Origin: a virus
Reading direction: 5' to 3' (one strand)
Length of the DNA stretch: 34,018 bases
Virus record (IMG/VR): IMGVR_UViG_3300031629_000034
Coordinates: 1-34,018 of that record
Shown here: positions 9,899-16,097 of the stretch, in pieces
Position numbering within the stretch: the stretch's first letter is position 1
Layout: every line of letters begins with the position of its first letter
The notes under the pieces: generated by a model
The model's database searches: none
What the model saw: the letters and a program-made list of their open reading frames with translations, nothing else
Told to the model about the DNA's origin: nothing
Position numbers and translations under genes: made by a program

Positions 9899-9920
9899 TA
9901 TGTTTCCCCTATGCAATATT

Positions 9921-9955
9921 AAAAAGGGGATCAGCAGTTTAACTACCAATCCCCC
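9921..9955 (-). terminator. Intrinsic terminator after the capsid gene (T-phi position)
   Basis: On the minus strand the RNA would fold GGGGAU-UGGUAGU / ACUGCUG-AUCCCC around a UAA loop (13 pairs, some G-U), followed directly by UUUUU (plus-strand aaaaa 9921-9925). It lies between the capsid gene (ends 9971) and the gp11-like gene (start 9898), exactly where T7 has its T-phi terminator. It probably reduces, without abolishing, expression of tail genes relative to capsid. Confidence 0.85.
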
Positions 9956-9970
9956 ATGTACTAACTACTA

Positions 9971-10912
9971 TTAAGAAGTAGTTTTCAACTCAACTGCTGC
10001 CTCAGGCCGAAGTATACCATGACCAATAGCATATTTAGCTAATAGCAATGTTACTTGACGGCGCATATCCCACTGCATTTCTTGTGCGAGATCTAGAAGT
10101 TTAACAGTACCAACTGCACGTGTGGACATTAGTAGCCCAACGGTTAGTGCAAAGTTACCTTGATAGGTAGCTGGTCCAGCTGCGATATTCGTGATAGGGA
10201 AGTTGTTGGTTTTAACCAACTGTGCTCCACCAATTTGGAATACAGTACCATCTTTAAAGTTACCATTACCTGCTGCATAATCGGTATTATAAAGAGTCTT
10301 GTCTTGTGCAAGCAAGTAGAACTGAGCTGGTCGCATGAAACAGTTACGCCCGTCAGCTTCTGGATTATTCTTTTCATCCATTGCTTGAATACCATCATAG
10401 ATCCCTGCTGCTAGATCGGTAGATGATGTACGATACAGAGTACCAGCTGATGTTAGAACAGTTCCGCCGTCACCACCAGTGACAGTAGTTGAAGCGCGGG
10501 CTGCATTGACACCCACTTGTAGTACGTTTCTGTCCCACGTATTAGCCAGTTCAATACCACACTCACGTGAATAAATAGACCGATAATCATAATGGTTCAT
10601 AGCTTCATCAATTGATGGGATAGCTACTGAAGCAATCAACTGATCATCAATAGAAATGACACGCTCATTGAGGTTAGATGTTTGTCCTAAGATTTCAGCA
10701 CCCGCTGTGTGGTATGCTGCTGCTACTTTCCAAGTTGCAGGGAACTGGGCTGATTTACCATGTGAAATCTGGCGAACCGTATGCTTGTCTACTACTACTT
10801 GTGATTGTTCAAAGGCGGTTAGAATTTCACCACCGAATACTTTTAAGAATAGCGCATCTGTTGCGCCCGCGCTGTTAACTTGACCAGCGCGTAATGGTGT
10901 TGCTGCTGCCAT
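9971..10912 (-). CDS. Major capsid protein (T7 gp10-like), 313 aa
   Basis: 313 aa, starting MAAATPLRAGQVNSAGATDA at ATG 10912 with an AAGGAAAC ribosome site. Segments such as 'LFLKVFGGEILTAFEQSQVV' and 'HTVRQISHGKSAQFPATWK' match the early part of T7-like capsid proteins, and the C-terminus 'QVTLLLAKYAIGHGILRPEA' is typical of the family. It follows the scaffold gene and precedes a terminator and the gp11-like gene, the standard T7 order. No sign of a programmed frameshift extension such as T7 gp10B was found; the sequence after the stop goes into the terminator. Confidence 0.95.
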   Translation of the reverse strand: MAAATPLRAGQVNSAGATDALFLKVFGGEILTAFEQSQVVVDKHTVRQISHGKSAQFPATWKVAAAYHTAGAEILGQTSNLNERVISIDDQLIASVAIPSIDEAMNHYDYRSIYSRECGIELANTWDRNVLQVGVNAARASTTVTGGDGGTVLTSAGTLYRTSSTDLAAGIYDGIQAMDEKNNPEADGRNCFMRPAQFYLLAQDKTLYNTDYAAGNGNFKDGTVFQIGGAQLVKTNNFPITNIAAGPATYQGNFALTVGLLMSTRAVGTVKLLDLAQEMQWDMRRQVTLLLAKYAIGHGILRPEAAVELKTTS

Positions 10913-10972
10913 AATATGTTTCCTTATAAATTAAATAAAATGTATTGCCTCACTATCTATTTAATAAAACTT

Positions 10973-11013
10973 AACACAGTGGTATCCTACCTCAGTAGGG
11001 CATTGCTTGTGTT
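10973..11013 (-). promoter_or_regulatory. Two-part hairpin in the leader before the capsid gene
   Basis: The 159-bp gap between scaffold and capsid holds a nested inverted repeat. The outer arms are aacaca (10973-10978) and tgtgtt (11008-11013). The inner stem is cctac (10986-10990) and gtagg (10995-10999) around a ctca loop. No U-run follows directly, so a processing site or mRNA-stabilising structure for the capsid transcript is more likely than a terminator. No copy of the phage promoter motif is present in this gap. Confidence 0.35.
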
Positions 11014-11071
11014 TTACTTCTAGAATTAGGTTAGGGGCAGTTATAGTCGTACCCTAGTGGAGACTCAGAGA

Positions 11072-12052
11072 CTAAAAGGCAGTTGTCTTACCTACCTTAT
11101 TCTCTATTTGCTTACGATATGATGGGTCCTTAGCGTATCTAGGATCAGCCATAGCTGAAACCATCTCAGCCCTGCTACTGAATCCTTGTGTGCTTGGGTT
11201 GCCACCTGTACTGCCACCTAATAACTTAGGCTCTCTGCCGTGCTCATCCTCATACTTGGCGCGTAGGCCTGTGACCGCTAGTTTAACTGAATCAATATCT
11301 GACCCGTTAACTGCAGTATCGTATGCTTGGATTTCATCCTGCGTTAGTGCATCCTTCGCCCAGCCAACCATGTCAGCATAGGCCTGATCACCACCTGCGG
11401 TATTCTTAATCTCCGATTCCCATTGTGCCGACAAAGCTTCTTGTCCTGCGATGTATGAATTAATCGTAGCTTCAGGTATACCGTTTGCAACTAAGCCATC
11501 TATACTATCTTGAGATAGCTGACCATTAGCTGCATACTCAGACGTGAGTTCTTCAAAGTCAAAGCCTGACTTCTCAACCAACTCTTTTGCAGCATCTGCT
11601 TCACTATCAGCTTTACGAGCTGTGATAGCATTTGCTTTGGCAAGAGTAAGATCATCCTCAGCTACTGTAAGCGCATCCTTATCCGCCTGTGTAGCATCGT
11701 CAGCATCGGCTTTAGCTTTTGCTGCATCATGTCTTACCTGTGATAGGACTATAGCATCATCTGTATTAACCTTTAAAGGCTCAGCTGTTTTAGCTTTAGT
11801 CTTACCTCTACCCTTCTCCAACTCATTATAACTCTTAGTTAGAGAAGCATAATCTACTTCACCAGTTTCTTTATTATAGAACTTGGCAGGTACACCCTCA
11901 GGTTTAGCAGGTACCTCAGCTGTCTCAGCTGCTGCTACTTCTGGTTCGTCACCTTGTGCTGCATCAAACTTCGCAGCCATTGCTTCATTGTATGCATCTG
12001 TGCCAACTTCAGGCTCAACTGCAGGAGTCTCAGTGTTTTCCAGTTCTGCCAT
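11072..12052 (-). CDS. Capsid assembly scaffold protein (T7 gp9-like), 326 aa
   Basis: Very acidic N-terminal region ('ENTETPAVEPEVGTDAYNEA'), a long helical middle rich in Ala, Asp, Glu and Lys, and a short basic C-terminus ('YRKQIENKVGKTTAF'). This is the usual composition of T7-like scaffold proteins, whose C-terminal helix binds the capsid subunit. It also contains 'PAKFYNKETGEVDYASLTKS', a segment common in this family. It lies between connector and capsid, as in T7, and ends 159 bp before the capsid start. Confidence 0.9.
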   Translation of the reverse strand: MAELENTETPAVEPEVGTDAYNEAMAAKFDAAQGDEPEVAAAETAEVPAKPEGVPAKFYNKETGEVDYASLTKSYNELEKGRGKTKAKTAEPLKVNTDDAIVLSQVRHDAAKAKADADDATQADKDALTVAEDDLTLAKANAITARKADSEADAAKELVEKSGFDFEELTSEYAANGQLSQDSIDGLVANGIPEATINSYIAGQEALSAQWESEIKNTAGGDQAYADMVGWAKDALTQDEIQAYDTAVNGSDIDSVKLAVTGLRAKYEDEHGREPKLLGGSTGGNPSTQGFSSRAEMVSAMADPRYAKDPSYRKQIENKVGKTTAF

Positions 12053-12053
12053 T

Positions 12054-12179
12054 CTAGCTATCTACCCGCACTGCATCGTGAGTAGAACAGGGCTTTCCTA
12101 CTGGTTTGACTATTGGTTTAACCACTTTCTTCTTATCTTCTTCTACTTCTTTTACATGTACTGGAATCGCATTAGCCAT
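12054..12179 (-). CDS. Small basic protein between connector and scaffold, 41 aa
   Basis: ATG 12179 has a good ribosome site (AAGGAAA) and gives MANAIPVHVKEVEEDKKKVV followed by a Lys/Pro-rich stretch. A longer frame from TTG 12251 exists but overlaps the connector gene and lacks a matching ribosome site. The gene fits exactly between the connector stop (12196) and the scaffold start (12052). T7 has no gene here. I recognise no family. Its tight placement in the head operon suggests a role in head assembly, but that is inference. Confidence 0.6.
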   Translation of the reverse strand: MANAIPVHVKEVEEDKKKVVKPIVKPVGKPCSTHDAVRVDS

Positions 12180-12195
12180 CTTGTTTTCCTTATAG

Positions 12196-13809
12196 TTATA
12201 CTTCTGGTGGTGGTTCTTCTTCACCACCCTGTTGGCCCATTGAGTCAGCATTAATATCCGCCATCATCTTACCACCCTGCGTTACTGCATTAGGGCCTAG
12301 AGTCTCCATCATTGACTGCTGCTGCTGCTGCTGTTGGGCTGCTTCCTGTTCTTGCTGAAGGTCCTCGGCTGATTTAACCAACCCCTTCATATCAATACCC
12401 CGTGCTACACCTGAGCGTTTAATATAATCACCAGCTATAATGTTGCCAGCTACTACTTCAGGTCCGAGCACTGAGATGTCTTCCATCCATGCCCTAAGCT
12501 TCTCAGCATCTTGACCGCGACCAATAGCATCTACACCTGTAGTTACTTGAGGCCTGACCATACCTTTCGGTAGCACTGGTAGCTTCTTCTGTTTCTCCAT
12601 ACGAGCCATAAGTAGTGTGACTAGTGGTAATTGAAACTCTTGAGACAGTGAAGAATAAATTCCACCCAGAGCATTTTCTAGTTCATTAGCCATGAATCTT
12701 ATTTCTTCTGCTGTTACTCGTTCACCGTTGCGCTGGATAGCTGTGTTCATTAAGAACGCTAGGCCCAATGCAGCTTCTAGTCTTGTAATTGTATTGGCTG
12801 CTACTTGGAAGTCTGCAGATTTTTGGAGCTGTAGTATTGATACATCATCTGCATTGCCAATGATAATGTCACCTGATTCCGACTCAGTTATATCAACGGC
12901 TTCAGTTACAGCACTAGGCCGTAGCATGAATAGCACCTTAGCTGCTGCTGCACTTCCTTGTACAATTGCTTTCGTTAGGAACTCAAGAGACTGGATGTCA
13001 CCTTTGTATTCCTCAACGTACCCTCTTCCATAATCCTCACCTGATATACCTGTGAAGCGTAGCACTGAGAACGGTGACTTATCTTTTGGAAACACACCCT
13101 CACTCTCAGGAACTAATACCCCACCTGCTTCTTGGGATATATACCACTTGTTCTTAACTAGCTTGACACAAGTATACAATGCTATGATCTTCTCACCATT
13201 CTCAGAAGTACTTGAGCCAGCTTCTCCATTAACCTCGCCTTGAATTTCTTCGGGAAGGTCCATGATAGATACATGTTCTTCTGTGATGAGTTCCAGTAAG
13301 TCACCCATTGGGTCACGTCTGGCAACGTATCGACCCAAAGGAAAGATTTTCATACCTCCTTTCGGATTCAAGTATGTAGCTACATTACCTGCAACTAATA
13401 GGTGCTTCAGAGCTTCAAATACGGCTGGTCGTATCGCAGAAGTTTCAATCTCTGTCATCACGCTACGTTCCATACTGTTAAATGTTTCTTCTACTTCACC
13501 TCGTAATCCCTCTTGACCAGTCAATTCTTGCAGTACAAAATCATCTACTACTAGTTTAAAGAATGGTGCATTCGGTGGTAGTAATGTTATTAATAATTTG
13601 CTTGCTAAGTTATTAACCCCCCTTGCTCCCAAAGACTGGAACGGTGTTGGTAACATCGTTGAACCACCACTACCTTCTGGCGGTACCAAAGATGGTATCG
13701 TTAACACGCTACATGATCTTGCCCGTTGAAGGTATGGATCACGGAAAGTTGTGAGCTTATTATATCTGCTTCTCTTCGTGCCTACTTCTCCTACAGGCAT
13801 ATCATTCAT
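12196..13809 (-). CDS. Head-tail connector / portal protein (T7 gp8-like), 537 aa
   Basis: 537 aa, the same size as T7 gp8 (536 aa). 'SRYNKLTTFRDPYLQRARSC' near the N-terminus and 'SLGARGVNNLASKLLITLLP' around residues 60-80 are hallmarks of T7-like portal proteins. The C-terminus is a Gln-rich helix ('EQEAAQQQQQQQS') ending in an acidic Pro tail. The portal is the 12-mer at one head vertex through which DNA is packaged and ejected. It is followed by the 41-aa gene and scaffold, and preceded by two small Gly-rich genes. Confidence 0.95.
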   Translation of the reverse strand: MNDMPVGEVGTKRSRYNKLTTFRDPYLQRARSCSVLTIPSLVPPEGSGGSTMLPTPFQSLGARGVNNLASKLLITLLPPNAPFFKLVVDDFVLQELTGQEGLRGEVEETFNSMERSVMTEIETSAIRPAVFEALKHLLVAGNVATYLNPKGGMKIFPLGRYVARRDPMGDLLELITEEHVSIMDLPEEIQGEVNGEAGSSTSENGEKIIALYTCVKLVKNKWYISQEAGGVLVPESEGVFPKDKSPFSVLRFTGISGEDYGRGYVEEYKGDIQSLEFLTKAIVQGSAAAAKVLFMLRPSAVTEAVDITESESGDIIIGNADDVSILQLQKSADFQVAANTITRLEAALGLAFLMNTAIQRNGERVTAEEIRFMANELENALGGIYSSLSQEFQLPLVTLLMARMEKQKKLPVLPKGMVRPQVTTGVDAIGRGQDAEKLRAWMEDISVLGPEVVAGNIIAGDYIKRSGVARGIDMKGLVKSAEDLQQEQEAAQQQQQQQSMMETLGPNAVTQGGKMMADINADSMGQQGGEEEPPPEV

Positions 13810-13830
13810 ATTTTTCTACCCTAAAATTAT

Positions 13831-14088
13831 TTATTGTTTCTTCTTCGTAGAAGTTATGCTGAGTCCCGATGATGAAAGTTCAGTCTCATCTCCACCAATC
13901 AGCAGTGAGTCTCTCACCTTGCTACCTACCTTAGGTGAACCACTAAACTCATCATCAGCTTTAGCTGCAGCCTCACTAGCAATCTCTTCGCGCCGAGCAT
14001 TCAATCTAGCTTCTTCCTTTTCTCTAGCTATTTGGCTGGGGCTTGGGCCTGTAGGCCCACTACCACCACCACCGCCTCCCATGCACAT
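13831..14088 (-). CDS. Gly-rich small virion-type protein, twin B (85 aa)
   Basis: Starts MCMGGGGGGSGPTGPSPSQI, then a charged helix ('AREKEEARLNARREEIASE') and a C-terminus with 'SSSGLSITSTKKKQ'. It shares its N-terminal MCMGGGGG, charged middle and 'SGLSI' end with the neighbouring gene at 14100-14330, so the two are tandem paralogues. T7-like phages often carry proteins of this plan just before the connector gene, corresponding to the T7 gp6.7/gp7.3 region whose products are minor virion or tail-assembly proteins. That correspondence is inferred from position and C-terminal similarity only. Confidence 0.7.
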   Translation of the reverse strand: MCMGGGGGGSGPTGPSPSQIAREKEEARLNARREEIASEAAAKADDEFSGSPKVGSKVRDSLLIGGDETELSSSGLSITSTKKKQ

Positions 14089-14099
14089 ATCAGTATCCC

Positions 14100-14330
14100 C
14101 TATTTAATTGATAGACCAGAATTAACCTCTTCCTTTTCTAGATCTATAGTTAATCCTTTGCGCCCCTGCCTCCTTAGTGGCTTGGCATTATCTTCAAGCT
14201 GCTGGAATCTATCTTCTGGATTCACTAGTGCACCTCTACGTTCTTCTTCGCGCTCCTTAGCTAGTCTAGCATTCTCTGCTTCCTGAGCTTTAGCTGCTGC
14301 GCTAGGTCCTCCTCCGCCTCCCATACACAT
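14100..14330 (-). CDS. Gly-rich small virion-type protein, twin A (76 aa)
   Basis: Starts MCMGGGGGPSAAAKAQEAEN, then a highly charged helix ('ARLAKEREEERRGAL') and ends 'KEEVNSGLSIK'. A GGAG box precedes ATG 14330. The ATG overlaps the stop of the upstream 66-aa gene (TAATG), so translation is probably coupled. It is a paralogue of the next gene (13831-14088), most similar at both ends and different in the middle. Candidate counterpart of T7 gp6.7 or gp7.3; no enzymatic motif. Confidence 0.7.
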   Translation of the reverse strand: MCMGGGGGPSAAAKAQEAENARLAKEREEERRGALVNPEDRFQQLEDNAKPLRRQGRKGLTIDLEKEEVNSGLSIK

Positions 14331-14530
14331 TATAGTATCTCCGTTATTGTAGTTCTAGATTGTACTTCATCATATTTAGCTTGTAGTATTTCTGCTACTG
14401 TACACTGCCCTTCTCTATACCATAGCTCATTAGGCGGTGCATGTAAATTCAATGGTTCTCTAGGAAACATCTTAGCTACTGCAGTAATTATCTCTGGTGT
14501 TAGGATCTCCCCAATGTTAACTGTAGCCAT
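14330..14530 (-). CDS. Hypothetical protein, first gene of the virion block (66 aa)
   Basis: MATVNIGEILTPEIITAVAK from ATG 14530, with an AAGGAAAAC ribosome site. It is the first gene after the phage promoter at 14562-14585, with about 39 nt of leader from the predicted +1. No domain is recognised. The composition is that of a small soluble protein with one likely helix ('CTVAEILQAKYDEVQSR'). Its stop overlaps the next start as TAATG. Position suggests a virion or assembly protein, but function is unknown. Confidence 0.7.
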   Translation of the reverse strand: MATVNIGEILTPEIITAVAKMFPREPLNLHAPPNELWYREGQCTVAEILQAKYDEVQSRTTITEIL

Positions 14531-14561
14531 TAGTTTTCCTTTAGTTTATATAGTGTTACTA

Positions 14562-14585
14562 CCTTATCCTATACTGTGGGGATAG
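14562..14585 (-). promoter_or_regulatory. Phage RNA polymerase promoter for the virion block
   Basis: The minus strand reads CTAT then CCCCACAGTATAGGATAAGG. This matches T7-family promoter architecture: TATA at -4 to -1, G at +1 (14569), C at -7 and -9. The same sequence occurs at 24772-24795 and 31139-31162, and with one change at 27309-27332, always on the coding strand and in a gene gap. It lies 6 bp downstream of a terminator and about 39 nt upstream of the first virion gene. Confidence 0.9.
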
Positions 14586-14590
14586 AGCAT

Positions 14591-14624
14591 AAAAAACCCC
14601 TAACTATATGATAGCTAAGGGTTT
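14591..14624 (-). terminator. Intrinsic terminator ending the replication block
   Basis: On the minus strand the RNA forms a 14-pair stem (AAACCCUUAGCUAU / AUAGUUAGGGGUUU, two G-U pairs) with a 3-nt loop, followed by a U-run (plus-strand aaaaaa 14591-14596). Both wobble pairs would be C-A mismatches on the other strand, so it is built for minus-strand transcripts. It follows the DUF3310 gene and sits just before the virion promoter. Confidence 0.88.
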
Positions 14625-14633
14625 AGTACTATT

Positions 14634-14840
14634 TCACTTTCTCGATTCTACTTCCACTAATTTGTCTAAGTAGTGCTGCGCCTTGTAAAGGTCCACAACA
14701 CCACCCTTCTCTTTATATCTACTGATGTACTTAATAATGTTACCTTCAAGATAACCAATGTCGTTAGCTATAATGAAATCCCACGGCTGTATAGCCTTCA
14801 GGTAGTGATCGCCTCCAACCTGCTTGGAGTCGGGGGACAC
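14634..14840 (-). CDS. DUF3310 family protein (68 aa)
   Basis: 'KQVGGDHYLKAIQPWDFIIA' and 'GYLEGNIIKYISRYKEKGG' followed by 'DLYKAQHYLDKLVE' are the defining pattern of the DUF3310 family, widespread in phages. The same domain is found in T7 gp1.7, reported to have nucleotide kinase activity; this 68-aa protein is the bare domain. It is the last gene of the replication block, directly before the terminator at 14591-14624, and its ATG overlaps the stop of the upstream gene. A role in nucleotide metabolism is an inference from T7. Confidence 0.85.
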   Translation of the reverse strand: MSPDSKQVGGDHYLKAIQPWDFIIANDIGYLEGNIIKYISRYKEKGGVVDLYKAQHYLDKLVEVESRK

Positions 14841-15157
14841 TAGATACCTCCTTCTTTAAACTCTTCCGTGATTGCAAAGTCTTCTACTTCCTTGATGAAT
14901 TGTGGCACGGTAAGGAACCTACCATCAGCTAGTACTGTGAAGCACTGTGCTGTTTGCACATCCCAAATCACACGGACCTGCTCCAGTGGTACCTTGTTTT
15001 GAAACTCAACGCACTGCCTAAACTCGGTAATAGAGCTTAGTACCTGAGGCCTTTCCTTGACTACATGATCAGCGCGTACTACTTCCATCCATGTCAGGAA
15101 GATTAACATTAAGATTGTTACTGATGTTACAAATTTAATTAGCTTTTGGTTGTTCAT
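14840..15157 (-). CDS. Membrane-anchored or exported protein (105 aa)
   Basis: ATG 15157 (MNNQKLIKFVTSVTILMLIF) has a GGAG ribosome site; an upstream GTG at 15199 is in frame but lies within the exonuclease gene and lacks such a site. Residues ~7-25 form one hydrophobic segment followed by 'MEVVRADHV', so it is either an N-terminal anchor or a signal peptide cut after the Ala. The remainder is a small soluble domain with two Cys (in 'FRQCVEF' and 'TAQCFTV'), possibly a disulfide in the periplasm. It overlaps the exonuclease end by 23 nt. No family recognised; an envelope or lysis role is possible. Confidence 0.65.
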   Translation of the reverse strand: MNNQKLIKFVTSVTILMLIFLTWMEVVRADHVVKERPQVLSSITEFRQCVEFQNKVPLEQVRVIWDVQTAQCFTVLADGRFLTVPQFIKEVEDFAITEEFKEGGI

Positions 15158-15926
15158 TAGGACTCCATAGTATTGGTTGCCACAAGGGATAAGTACCACG
15201 ATCTACATGGCGTAGTATACGCGCTGCCCTTGCTTGTAGTAACGCCTCTTCTTCGGTTAAACCTGCAGCCTCATAGGTACCCACAATCATGGACCACCAG
15301 TCAACTGGTGATACACTGTCCAGTAATCTATTAGCCTTGACTTTACCAATACCTCGACACCCTTTGTAACCATCAACAGCATCACCCATCAGAGTCTGCA
15401 GCATATGGAATCTATGTGCATGTTCACCTGAGATGTACTGCTCTGCCTTATCGTGCCTTGGGTTAAACAACCAGCCCTGAATGGTTTGCATATCTTTATC
15501 TTCCGATATTATTATACGCTTACCTTCATGAGGTTCCGTTGATAATATACCCATGACATCATCAGCTTCCAAGCCATCCCATAACTCTGAATGGTATGCA
15601 TCAGCTAGATAATCCTTAACAGCTTGTAGCTGCACGGGCCTAGCTGCTGACACTCGGTTACTTTTATACGATGGCAGGAACTGTCTCCTAAAACCATCTG
15701 CTGTTTTACATGATAGACATATAATGACTTCACTCGCCTTGAACTTCTTCACCCATGAGCTAAGCTTCAACTCTGCGAGATCCGTAGCCTTACTCAAGTC
15801 ACCAACTTCAACAGCTAAACCATCTGGAGAATCATCAAACTTAAAATTCCACTGGTTAGCTGCTGCTATTTGGTACGCGAGAATGTCAGCATCAATGAGC
15901 AGTGTAGTCTTTTTCATTGTCTTCAT
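15135..15926 (-). CDS. 5'-3' exonuclease (T7 gp6-like, FEN family), 263 aa
   Basis: The N-terminus 'TTLLIDADILAYQIAAANQW' carries the first acidic pair of the FEN/5'-nuclease family. 'LEADDVMGILS' and 'IIISEDKDMQTI' supply the central metal-binding acids. 'MGDAVDGYKGCRGIGKVKAN' is the helix-hairpin-helix DNA-binding segment. T7 gp6 (300 aa) removes RNA primers, degrades host DNA and takes part in recombination. It follows DNA polymerase, as in T7. Start: ATG 15926 or ATG 15917 (MKKTTLLID); neither has a clearly better ribosome site. Confidence 0.92.
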   Translation of the reverse strand: MKTMKKTTLLIDADILAYQIAAANQWNFKFDDSPDGLAVEVGDLSKATDLAELKLSSWVKKFKASEVIICLSCKTADGFRRQFLPSYKSNRVSAARPVQLQAVKDYLADAYHSELWDGLEADDVMGILSTEPHEGKRIIISEDKDMQTIQGWLFNPRHDKAEQYISGEHAHRFHMLQTLMGDAVDGYKGCRGIGKVKANRLLDSVSPVDWWSMIVGTYEAAGLTEEEALLQARAARILRHVDRGTYPLWQPILWSPNEQPKAN

Positions 15927-16089
15927 ACTTCGTCATGAAAGGGTATATATCATACCCCGTGGACCACCAGTACCACTCCTTACTTCCATCTTTATAAGGG
16001 CAGTACTCGATGGAGCTATACGTCTCATCATTCATGGCTGCTTCAATGCCTTGTATTACTATACGTTTTAGTTCCGAATCATCAGACAT
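15892..16089 (-). CDS. Hypothetical acidic protein (65 aa)
   Basis: MSDDSELKRIVIQGIEAAMN from ATG 16089, 8 nt after the DNA polymerase stop, with an AGGAGAA ribosome site. The C-terminal half is rich in aromatic residues (Trp, Tyr, Phe) and acids: 'GSKEWYWWSTGYDIYPF'. The last 35 nt overlap the exonuclease start. No family recognised. Its placement between polymerase and exonuclease, with good translation signals, argues it is real and acts in replication or host takeover. Confidence 0.6.
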   Translation of the reverse strand: MSDDSELKRIVIQGIEAAMNDETYSSIEYCPYKDGSKEWYWWSTGYDIYPFMTKYEDNEKDYTAH

Positions 16090-16097
16090 GTTTTCTC

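Noticed and set aside
11036-11065. TACGACTATA on the minus strand before the capsid gene, reminiscent of a T7 promoter
   Set aside because: It does not match the phage's own four-copy motif, which its polymerase should prefer, and lacks the GG start and flanking CAC spacing.
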